Part shown: positions 46,930-54,746 of the stretch, one piece after another
How positions within the stretch are numbered: the first letter of the stretch is position 1
Layout: every line of letters starts with the position of its first letter
Origin: Endozoicomonas sp. Mp262
GTDB taxonomy: Bacteria > Pseudomonadota > Gammaproteobacteria > Pseudomonadales > Endozoicomonadaceae
NCBI RefSeq assembly: GCF_025643335.1
Contig: NZ_CP092489.1
Coordinates: 381,501-445,500 of the forward strand
Length of the DNA stretch: 64,000 nt
Direction of reading: 5' to 3'
Position numbers and translations under genes: made by a program
Notes under the pieces: generated by a model
Told to the model about the DNA's origin: nothing
Seen by the model: only the letters and a program-made list of their open reading frames with translations
The model's database searches: none

Positions 46930-48324
46930 TTAGTCTCCTTCAGTAGCCGGAATTTTATGGGGTAATTCCTTTGAGCCAGACAACACGGCGTTAACATCAA
47001 TTCCATGGTTTCTCATTTCTGCCAGTTTATTCCTGAGGGTACGGGTAGTGACTCCCAGGGAATCTGCCGTTTTTCCCCGGTGCCCACCAAACTCGCGAAG
47101 GGTATTGATAATATGCTTGAATTCATCACGCTTCCGCCGGGCATCAAGACTGATGCCTTCATCTATATGAGTCACCTCAGGCTCACTGGAGGTTTCTAAA
47201 TCACTGACAGACTCCAGCATCAAGTCACCAGGACTGATAGCCTCTCCCTGGCATAAGACCAGAGCCCGCTGAATAACATTCTCCAGTTCCCGAACATTTC
47301 CCGGCCATTGGTGCTCAAGCAACCGAACCTGTGCTTCGGGGGTCAGGGTGATACCTGGCCGGGATTGTCCATAAATAGTCAGAAAGTGCCCAGCCAGGGG
47401 AAGCAAGTCTTCTTTTCGTTCTCGCAAGGGTGGCCAGGCCAAGGGAAAAACATTCAGGCGATAATAAAGGTCTTCCCGAAACAGCCCCTGCTGCACCTGG
47501 GCTTTTAAGTCACGGTTGGTGGCGGCAATCACCCTGACGTCCAGCCTGATAATGGTTCGGCTGCCCAGTCGTTCCACCACCTTTTCCTGCAACACCCTTA
47601 GAAGCTTGGCTTGCAGGCCAATAGGAATTTCTGCAATTTCATCCAGCAGCAGGCTGCCACCATCCGCTTGTTCAAATCGCCCGGCCTGGCTCACCGTAGC
47701 ACCGGTAAAGGCACCTTTAACATGGCCAAACAGCTCCGCCTCAATGAGGTTTTCGGGGATAGCGGCACAGTTTATGGCAATAAAAGGCCCCGAAGACCTG
47801 GGCGACTGATCGTGAATATAACGGGCCAGCACTTCCTTGCCTGTTCCGGACTCACCTGTTATCAACACTGAAGCATCGGAGGCGGCTACCTGACGAGCCA
47901 CTTCCAGTGTTTTCAGGCTGGCTTTTGAAGCCACAACGGGGGAAACGGGGGTGTGGTGATCAGGTTGCAGCGTTGTGGCCACAATCTCCTGAATTTTTTC
48001 GGCACCGGTAGAGTGGGATAGATAATCGGAAGCACCGGCTTTTATAGCGGCAACCGCTTCTTCCACATCCGGCTGCTCGGAGGCAATAATAACGGGAGGC
48101 GGGGTTTTTAACAGGCGAAGTTTTTCGAGAAAACCAAGGTTGGCATCCGGTGAGTGGCTAAAGTCAGCAATAATCAGGTCAACCATGCCCTGCCGAAGGA
48201 CTCTTAATGCCCTTTCAGCCGATGCCATTTGTTCCACATGGTGATGGGTTGCACGCAGCTGCTCACTTAAACGCTGATTTTGCTCAGGCTCATCCCCCAC
48301 AACCAGAATCTTGCCTTTCTTCAT
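46930..48324 (-). CDS. flrC: Flagellar sigma54-dependent response regulator, FlrC/FleR type
   Basis: This is an NtrC-family activator of flagellar sigma54 promoters. I start at the ATG at 48324 (MKKGKILVVGDEPEQNQRLS), 464 aa; the frame opens at 48378. The receiver keeps the phospho-acceptor Asp54 (LIIADFSHSPD) and an acidic pair, but the conserved Lys after the fifth strand is replaced (GASDYLSHSTG instead of DYLxKP). The AAA+ domain is complete: Walker A GESGTGKE near residue 157, GAFTGA near 204, and GNVRELENVIQRAL. A Fis-type helix-turn-helix ends it (GGHRGKTADSLGVTTRTLRN). It heads fliE-J; no partner kinase gene is adjacent. Confidence 0.88.
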   Translation of the reverse strand: MKKGKILVVGDEPEQNQRLSEQLRATHHHVEQMASAERALRVLRQGMVDLIIADFSHSPDANLGFLEKLRLLKTPPPVIIASEQPDVEEAVAAIKAGASDYLSHSTGAEKIQEIVATTLQPDHHTPVSPVVASKASLKTLEVARQVAASDASVLITGESGTGKEVLARYIHDQSPRSSGPFIAINCAAIPENLIEAELFGHVKGAFTGATVSQAGRFEQADGGSLLLDEIAEIPIGLQAKLLRVLQEKVVERLGSRTIIRLDVRVIAATNRDLKAQVQQGLFREDLYYRLNVFPLAWPPLRERKEDLLPLAGHFLTIYGQSRPGITLTPEAQVRLLEHQWPGNVRELENVIQRALVLCQGEAISPGDLMLESVSDLETSSEPEVTHIDEGISLDARRKRDEFKHIINTLREFGGHRGKTADSLGVTTRTLRNKLAEMRNHGIDVNAVLSGSKELPHKIPATEGD

Positions 48325-48457
48325 TGGATGAATGCCTCTGCCATCTTTCGCCACCAAACTGGAAAGATAAATCGGCACTCAAAATCAATTCTTTATGGAA
48401 AAATGAAAATCGCTTCCGCCTTGAGGGGTAGAGCTTCCGGAAAGGAATTTCCGCTTG

Positions 48458-48580
48458 ACCTGAGTTCGACATAAGCAACTGATTTTATATAGCATAGCTG
48501 CCAAGCTGATTAGGGGTGGGGTAGTGCTGTACTGACAAAGGTATGAAGTGGCTTGATAGTTGTTACGTCGAACTCAGGTT
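48458..48580. mobile_element. IS982 internal-deletion derivative (MITE-like, 123 bp)
   Basis: Terminal repeats ACCTGAGTTCGACATAAG and the inverse of ACCTGAGTTCGACGTAAC bracket about 85 bases that match only the left end of the IS982 copy at 19840-20339 (up to CTGACAAAGGTA). Almost the entire transposase gene is absent. It lies in the gap between the pel operon and the flagellar regulator. Confidence 0.85.
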
Positions 48581-48620
48581 TCAGGAGAAGACTATCTGAT
48601 ACAACATAATCGCTACCCTC

Positions 48621-49994
48621 TTAGTTTCTCAGCATAAATGTTTCATATTCCAGATCTCGCAGAATACGGCTAATCATTAATAGGCCAATAATGGTTGTCA
48701 GGGTCACTGCAATTACAAATCCATAACCAAAAAACGCCGGATTTGTCTTTTGAGAAGCCAGGGTGAATAGGGTATTGGAACCTAAAAACACAAGACTTAA
48801 TTGCAAGGCTTCCTTACGCCTGTCCAGATAAAACAGTACATTCATTACCGCCAACATAATGACCTGGATGCCGACGCCCACCATATCAACCTGCAAAAGT
48901 GTCTCGTAGTAATAGGAAATACCTAGCCAGCTCAGTAACTCCCTGGTCCAGACAAATAGCAGGATTACAGTGAGTGACTGGATTTTTAGGATTTCAAGAA
49001 TGCCCTGGCGGACAGAGTCAACCATCAATTGCTTGTTATACTGGATGGTTTTCAGTGGCTGATGCTCTCTAATAGCATCATAAAAACGGCTGTAGTTTTC
49101 GGCAAAGTCCGTTTCAAAGCGTACCAGGAAAACGGCCATTCCCGGAATAATGGTCAGATAAGCCAGAAAGATCGGAATATCATAAATGACTGAAGAACGC
49201 AGATAACCTGCTGTGGCTTCTGAAGTAATGGGATTGAACCAGAATATAAACTTGTCGGACCAGATACCCAGATAAAAAGCCAGGCCAATAAAAAATAGTG
49301 ACGGATGAATATTGCAGCGTTTAAGAAAGTCAAAACTCAGTAACTTATCTCCGGGAAAAGCCCTGAATATTTCATTCATAAAGGCAAAAAGGATAAGTGC
49401 ATGGCCAACAACAAATGCCAGCATTAACCCTTCGGCTTGATAATTACTTAAAAGGGCAGAAAGTATAACAACTGTTGTGTATCCAATCGCCATAGTCAGC
49501 AAGATGCGGTTATAGGCTTTTAGGCCGGATAAAAAGATAACGGCAAGCCAGAGACAGTTGAGTATGACAAAGGCGGTAAAGGTTAGCAGTCTGAAGTACA
49601 GGTTTTTATCAGGAAATAGCAGGCAGACGGCTGGCCCTGCTGCCAAAGCGGCGATAACGGCTGTCAGTGCCAGTGCTCCCATGGTATTAGGAAGGATCAG
49701 ATCATTCCGTTTTTCGTACATCCGATCAGCAATAAAGCGTGTTAGCAATAGTTGTGTCCCGCCTGTCATTACCAGCGAACCTGCCATCAAATAAGTGACT
49801 GTTACCAGGAAATAACTGAGTTCCTGGGTATCACTGAAACGCTTGATACTGATAATGCCAACCAGCAACATGCTGACAATGGAAAGTACCCAGGGGCCGG
49901 AACTGATAATGCCTGCATAAAAATAGGCTTGCAGGGTTGACGTGTAGTTGTTTCGTTCCAGAATTTTGCGAAGCTCAAAGCCTATGCCGGCCAT
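48621..49994 (-). CDS. pelG: Pel polysaccharide inner-membrane transporter PelG
   Basis: PelG is a Wzx/MATE-like membrane protein that forms the inner-membrane part of the Pel synthase with PelD, PelE and PelF. The 457-aa protein has about twelve hydrophobic segments. The family start MAGIGFELRKILERNNYTST is diagnostic. LGIWSDKFIFWFNPIT and PGMAVFLVRFETDFAENY are also typical of PelG. It overlaps the 3' end of pelF by 13 bases and ends the operon. Confidence 0.94.
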   Translation of the reverse strand: MAGIGFELRKILERNNYTSTLQAYFYAGIISSGPWVLSIVSMLLVGIISIKRFSDTQELSYFLVTVTYLMAGSLVMTGGTQLLLTRFIADRMYEKRNDLILPNTMGALALTAVIAALAAGPAVCLLFPDKNLYFRLLTFTAFVILNCLWLAVIFLSGLKAYNRILLTMAIGYTTVVILSALLSNYQAEGLMLAFVVGHALILFAFMNEIFRAFPGDKLLSFDFLKRCNIHPSLFFIGLAFYLGIWSDKFIFWFNPITSEATAGYLRSSVIYDIPIFLAYLTIIPGMAVFLVRFETDFAENYSRFYDAIREHQPLKTIQYNKQLMVDSVRQGILEILKIQSLTVILLFVWTRELLSWLGISYYYETLLQVDMVGVGIQVIMLAVMNVLFYLDRRKEALQLSLVFLGSNTLFTLASQKTNPAFFGYGFVIAVTLTTIIGLLMISRILRDLEYETFMLRN

Positions 49995-51517
49995 TCCTGT
50001 GCCTCCTCTGCTATAGCCAGGGAGTCTCGATAGAGATCCCGGTAACGTTGGAACATTTTCTCTTCGGTATAAAACTGCTTTACCCGCTGAATCGCTGCCT
50101 GCTGTTGTTGGTGCCAGAGTTCACTATTGCCCAGCAGGCGAACACACTCCCGGGCGGCTGACTCCGGGTCTGCCATATTGACAATGGCACCGGATGGGCC
50201 GAGTTCACGGTCTCCTGGTTCCTGGCCACCTTCGACCATTTCGCGACAACTCCCCACATCGGTACAGACACAAGGCACCCCGGCAGCATAGGCTTCCAGG
50301 ATAACAAGTGGCTGAGCCTCACTGATGGAGGTCAGTGCCATAAGGCCCAGCTTTGGAAGAATTTCAGGCACATTCTGAAATCCCAGAAATTTTACGGTAT
50401 CTTTCAGGCCAAGGGTTTCGGTTAACTGGTGGCATTCGCTGGCATATTCCGGATCTTCCTCTTCTGGTCCAATAATCCAGCCCTCAATTTCTGGAATATC
50501 ATCCCTGACCCGGTGAATGGTTCGAATAAAGGTTTTTATATCCTTAATAGGCACAACCCGGCCAATCAAGCCAATGACCATAGGAATACCGGGTGGTCGC
50601 TTGGACAGGGCATCCTTGTAACGTTCGAGACTGATACCGTTGGCAATTACAGCGGTTTTACTGAAGTCAGCACCGTCGTTTATCTGGCGTAACTGATTGC
50701 CTTCGTAAAGAGAAAAGATTTTATCAGTGGCTTGGTAGGTTAGCTGGCTCAGTACTTCAAAAAAGCGAATCCACATATCCCGCAAAAAACCGTTCTCCAT
50801 AATCACGCCTTCGGCATGGGCCAGTTCGCCATCACTGATCCAACTGGCCTGAGCCAGGTCGATTTTGCGCTCTTTGGAATAAATGCCATGCTCACTCAAC
50901 AGGTAGTAACTGTTTGGGCTGCGGTTTTTGATCATGGCACCTAACAGCCCCGCATAGCCCGTTGAGATGCTGTGAATAACCGGTGTCAGGGGTACCGTAC
51001 GGGCTACCTCGGTCAGCATAAACAGCGGTGCATGCATTGATCTGACAGTCCAAAAGTAATTCAGAAAAGAAGGGTCCTGACTGTAGCGTTCATATGCCCG
51101 TGAAATATTGTCCCATGAGCAGCGGCTATAAAGAAAGTTCTCATGGGTTATCCCCTTTTTTTCTCCCAAACTACTCAGCACATCGGCTACCAGCTTGTTT
51201 GGCAGCTTGGCTTTGGGAACCTGAAACAGGTCATGAAGCTTGCGGGATTTCGCGTAAGCTTCTTTGTTTTCTGCAACTCTGGCTGGCGGCTTCATTTGCC
51301 AGGATGCCTGAAGATAGTGGCATTCAAAGTGAACGACATTGTCTGGGAATTCGTAGAGCATCTTGCCATAGTCTTCAGGGCAGCTCCCGATAAAAATAAC
51401 GGCGAAACTGAATTCTGGCATGCCTTGGATAATCTGATGTACCCAGCTTGAGACACCGCCCCGTACATACGGGTAAGTGCCTTCCAGTAAAAGTGTGATT
51501 TGGGCCTGTTTGTCCAT
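49982..51517 (-). CDS. pelF: Pel polysaccharide glycosyltransferase PelF
   Basis: This cytosolic GT4-type glycosyltransferase polymerises the Pel GalNAc chain from UDP-GalNAc. The start at 51517 (MDKQAQITLLLEGTYPYVRG) matches the family N-terminus and gives 511 aa; a frame to 51583 exists. RGGVSSWVHQII forms the donor-side glycine loop. VIGLIGRVVPIKDIKTFIRT starts the second Rossmann half. The EX7E motif is SISEAQPLVILEAYAAGVPC. A palindromic repeat separates it from pelE. Confidence 0.94.
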   Translation of the reverse strand: MDKQAQITLLLEGTYPYVRGGVSSWVHQIIQGMPEFSFAVIFIGSCPEDYGKMLYEFPDNVVHFECHYLQASWQMKPPARVAENKEAYAKSRKLHDLFQVPKAKLPNKLVADVLSSLGEKKGITHENFLYSRCSWDNISRAYERYSQDPSFLNYFWTVRSMHAPLFMLTEVARTVPLTPVIHSISTGYAGLLGAMIKNRSPNSYYLLSEHGIYSKERKIDLAQASWISDGELAHAEGVIMENGFLRDMWIRFFEVLSQLTYQATDKIFSLYEGNQLRQINDGADFSKTAVIANGISLERYKDALSKRPPGIPMVIGLIGRVVPIKDIKTFIRTIHRVRDDIPEIEGWIIGPEEEDPEYASECHQLTETLGLKDTVKFLGFQNVPEILPKLGLMALTSISEAQPLVILEAYAAGVPCVCTDVGSCREMVEGGQEPGDRELGPSGAIVNMADPESAARECVRLLGNSELWHQQQQAAIQRVKQFYTEEKMFQRYRDLYRDSLAIAEEAQEWPA

Positions 51518-51624
51518 AAATTTCTTTAATTTCTTGCTTCTATCAACAGGCTCCTGGAGATCCTGTCGCAAACCCCCTTTCATTACATAAAAGCGGGCTT
51601 GTTACTTTTTTGATCACAGATGTA

Positions 51625-51698
51625 TTTTTTTCACCACGGAGGCACAGAGTTTTTATAACTCTCAAACAACAAATCTCCGTGTCCTCTGTGGTGAAAAA
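51625..51698. repeat. CCACGGAG palindromic element inside the pel operon
   Basis: The arms TTTTTTTCACCACGGAGG and its near complement ending CTCTGTGGTGAAAAAAA pair over about 25 bases. It is related to the nested element at 2698-2781. It fills the pelE-pelF gap and could act as an RNA hairpin with T/A tracts on both sides, possibly a partial terminator. Confidence 0.75.
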
Positions 51699-51702
51699 AA
51701 TT

Positions 51703-52737
51703 TTAGAGAGCATTCGGTGATAGTTCTGGAAGCTCAGTTTTTTCTGTTTGGCTCCAGTGCTTGATGGCTCTGGCCTGTCTGGTTGCGTGGCATTTCTGTC
51801 GTTTTAATTCACTGGCTATTGCCGTGACTTCATTGAAATCCCGGGACAGGTAGGCAATTTCCAATAACTGAATGTCAACTGATGATTGTGACAGACCGGA
51901 ATCAACAGCCTCAAGGAAACAGGCTTTGGCCTCCTCAAGCTGATGTTGTTTCATTAAGATATTGCCTTTGAGCAGTAACATATCAGTATCAGGCTTTGAC
52001 TCTAACACGCGCTCTGCGTAGTTTACTGCCTGTTTTTCAAGTTCTGCTACCATGCCTCCCTGAACCAGATCCATTCGAACCAGTTCCCAGTGGAGCCATG
52101 CCAACTCTTTAAGAATAAGAGGTGGTATTTTTTTTTCAGGCATCGCTTCGGTTTGCTGGAGTACTTTTTGAATGGCCTCCCTTAATTCGGTCTCTTTCTG
52201 GTCAAGAATCGAGTACGCCAGGAGCCTGACATCATCAGCTGTGTCTTTTAATGCTTCTCTTAGTATCTGAATGGCTTTGGGATCATGGAAATAGCGGGTA
52301 GCCAGAACCGCTTTAACCCGCTCTTCCATAGAGCCAGACGAACGCAGTAAATTGCTAAGAGCTCCAGGGCGCAGGCGCTCCCTTCCCTCCAGGTCTGCTG
52401 ATTTATAGGGAAGCAATGGTTTACGGGCATCAATAAAGTGTTGTTTCTGTTTTTTTCTGGGGTAGTGCAGAGCAGGAATGACCGCCAGCAATGCACCGAT
52501 CATACCCACCACTGGAATCAGCAATGGTATCAGCACAAAAAATAGCCGTTCCTTTAATTTATTATGGTTAAATTTTGTGGGCACCAGTTTTATTGATACA
52601 GCCAGCAGCCAAATACAGGCCAGGGCATGAAAACCTAACCAGTACAGCAAGGCGGCAGTTGTGTTCTCCATGCCAAGAAATAGCAAGCTGGCTGTTTCAG
52701 GTACCAGTGCGAATATTGCCATCAACCAGGCTAACAC
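51703..52737 (-). CDS. pelE: Pel inner-membrane protein PelE
   Basis: PelE is the membrane-anchored TPR partner of PelF in the Pel synthase. The GTG start at 52737 has AAAGGA seven to eight bases upstream and overlaps the pelD end by 41 bases. Residues 1-90 hold about three hydrophobic segments (MAIFALVPETASLLFLGM and LFFVLIPLLIPVVGMIGALL). The rest is helical with TPR-like repeats such as MLLLKGNILMKQHQLEEAKA. Length 344 aa is close to the family. Confidence 0.88.
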   Translation of the reverse strand: MLAWLMAIFALVPETASLLFLGMENTTAALLYWLGFHALACIWLLAVSIKLVPTKFNHNKLKERLFFVLIPLLIPVVGMIGALLAVIPALHYPRKKQKQHFIDARKPLLPYKSADLEGRERLRPGALSNLLRSSGSMEERVKAVLATRYFHDPKAIQILREALKDTADDVRLLAYSILDQKETELREAIQKVLQQTEAMPEKKIPPLILKELAWLHWELVRMDLVQGGMVAELEKQAVNYAERVLESKPDTDMLLLKGNILMKQHQLEEAKACFLEAVDSGLSQSSVDIQLLEIAYLSRDFNEVTAIASELKRQKCHATRQARAIKHWSQTEKTELPELSPNAL

Positions 52738-54178
52738 TATCTATTCCTTTTTCTTGCAGAGGGTTTGATGACTCTATTTGTTCAGTAAAGGTTGCTGAAA
52801 GAGGATATCCATTGTTATTTAAGAAACGAGCCATTTCAAGCGAATTTTGGCTATCGCTGTTTACTATAAAGTGGCTTAAGTTAACCTCTGCTTTCGTCAT
52901 ATCAACCTTGTGGTGCTTCTTTAGGAAAGCGGGAAATTTCTCAAGATAAGTATGGGTATCATCCTGCTCAGAAAGAGGCATCAGGATGAGTGCTATCCAG
53001 TGTTCACTGTCTCTGGCTCTTAAGGTCAGCACTTGATCCAGAGCCCGTTTATGAATAGTGATAGAGTCAATCAATGCCGGAGCTACGCCAAAATTACCAA
53101 TTTTGATTGCTATCAGCCCAGCCTGGATATTGTATTCAATAGCATCTTTCCAACAGCGCTCTAGATGAGTATGGAATGCCCGGATTTTGGGCTCGTGATG
53201 GGGAATTTCATGAGTTAGCTTGGTCATATAGAGTAAATCCGCTATATGCCCACACAGAACAGCAAGCTGGCTAATATGGTTTTCATTCAGGCAGGTAAAG
53301 GGCATAAGCCTTATAGCAAGCAAGGCATGGTAGTTATCATGACTGTCTATCAAAGGTACACAAGCAAGCAGCTGGGTTTTGTTGAGTGCCTTGTTTTGGT
53401 CGAATGGCTCTGGTTTTATGCATGATGCCTCCTGTTTTAACAGAGTCCTTTTTATTAATAAGTCTTTGGCTTTAACTTCTGGCATCTCACCAATAGAAGC
53501 CAGTGGTTGTTTGGTATTCACCTTGCCATTTTGCACATGGAGCAGAGCACCAGCCTGTATCTCGCCGTAGTGACCGAGCAAGCGCATTAGGTCGGTGGCA
53601 CAGGAATTAAGTGCGGGTTGTTCACTGGAGTGGCTGATTAACTGGTTGCTGATATCAGCCACGGCACCATATAAACTGTAACCACTTAAGGCTACTTCCT
53701 GTTCCAGTAAAGCATGGGAGCGTTTAAGTAGTTGGTATGAGCGGGTGAATTCGTTCATTCTGGCTTTTCTATAGCGGCTGACCTGCTGGAATCGAATTAG
53801 TTTCTGTTGCCATTGATCCCTGAACTCACCCGCAATAGTGCTGACAGCCAGTGTTCCAAGAAACCAGGCAACAGGAGTTCTCCACTGTATTTCCAGCCAT
53901 TGGGCATTTAGCCAGCCAGATACCACTAGCAGGATTGTGGAGACTGCCGCCCAGGCAAAGCCGTAACGAAGCCCGACCAGCAATGGGGCAAGAATTATCC
54001 AGGGGAAGCTACTGGTCAGCGTGAGTGGATCTTGTGAATTAACTAGCCAGGCAATGGCAAATGCTACCAGTGTGATGGCAGGAGTTTCCAGCCAGGCAAT
54101 GCCTTCCCTGAAGTTTTTTAGGGTTCTTGCTATCCATGAAGCACGTTTATGGCTATTTTTTAGAGTAATTGTGCCCAT
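52697..54178 (-). CDS. pelD: c-di-GMP receptor PelD
   Basis: PelD turns on Pel synthesis when it binds c-di-GMP. The 493-aa protein has four membrane helices (about residues 28-118), a coiled-coil link, a GAF domain (about 165-320) and a degenerate GGDEF domain. The inhibitory-site motif RxxD is Arg378-Asp381 (KRALDQVLTLRARDSEHW), while the GGDEF signature is replaced by ARDSEHW, so it should bind but not make c-di-GMP. It shares one base with pelC. Confidence 0.93.
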   Translation of the reverse strand: MGTITLKNSHKRASWIARTLKNFREGIAWLETPAITLVAFAIAWLVNSQDPLTLTSSFPWIILAPLLVGLRYGFAWAAVSTILLVVSGWLNAQWLEIQWRTPVAWFLGTLAVSTIAGEFRDQWQQKLIRFQQVSRYRKARMNEFTRSYQLLKRSHALLEQEVALSGYSLYGAVADISNQLISHSSEQPALNSCATDLMRLLGHYGEIQAGALLHVQNGKVNTKQPLASIGEMPEVKAKDLLIKRTLLKQEASCIKPEPFDQNKALNKTQLLACVPLIDSHDNYHALLAIRLMPFTCLNENHISQLAVLCGHIADLLYMTKLTHEIPHHEPKIRAFHTHLERCWKDAIEYNIQAGLIAIKIGNFGVAPALIDSITIHKRALDQVLTLRARDSEHWIALILMPLSEQDDTHTYLEKFPAFLKKHHKVDMTKAEVNLSHFIVNSDSQNSLEMARFLNNNGYPLSATFTEQIESSNPLQEKGIDSVSLVDGNIRTGT

Positions 54179-54717
54179 TAGTTAAACCTGATTTCACTGA
54201 TTAACTCGTTGATCACCACTTGTGCTGTTGCGGCCAGGCTTTCCCGTGACCAACCCGCCCGGGCTGCACTGCCGCTCCAGATCACTTGTTCTTCGGGCAA
54301 TTTGAGAATTTTTAGGGAGAGGCCAACGGCTGGTTCCCCATCCAGGCCACTTTTATAGCGCCATTCTTCGATGGTACCGGTAATGGCATATTCAGCCTGC
54401 TGCTGCCTGGCCCAGGTCAGTGCATTTTCATAGCGGAGTCGTTCATTAAGCAGGGGGAGACCATCGTCAGGTATTTCAGTAGGATAGATGGTTAGTTTAT
54501 TTACCCCATTAGCATGCAATCGAGTTTCCAGGATGGCTTCTCCCCGCTCTCCTGCCATTGGGGTTTGGGAGTAATTAATCAGTGGCAGCATTAGCCATGT
54601 TGATTTGGCGCTAACCGCGGTTTCGTTTTCCCGGTGCTGATGGGTCATACAGCCGGAAAGCGAGATGATAATGGTCAGAAATAAAATGTATGGAATCCGT
54701 TGGAAAACGCGGTCCAT
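54178..54717 (-). CDS. pelC: Pel outer-membrane-associated lipoprotein PelC
   Basis: PelC forms a dodecameric ring at the periplasmic face of the outer membrane that funnels Pel toward PelB. The 179-aa protein has a lipoprotein signal ending in the lipobox LSGC (ILFLTIIISLSGCMTHQ). WLMLPLINYSQTPMAGERGE and YAITGTIEEWRYKSGLDGEP match the family core. GAGGAG precedes the start. Confidence 0.92.
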   Translation of the reverse strand: MDRVFQRIPYILFLTIIISLSGCMTHQHRENETAVSAKSTWLMLPLINYSQTPMAGERGEAILETRLHANGVNKLTIYPTEIPDDGLPLLNERLRYENALTWARQQQAEYAITGTIEEWRYKSGLDGEPAVGLSLKILKLPEEQVIWSGSAARAGWSRESLAATAQVVINELISEIRFN

Positions 54718-54746
54718 TGGAACTTCTCCTCTGTTATTGTGATTTC

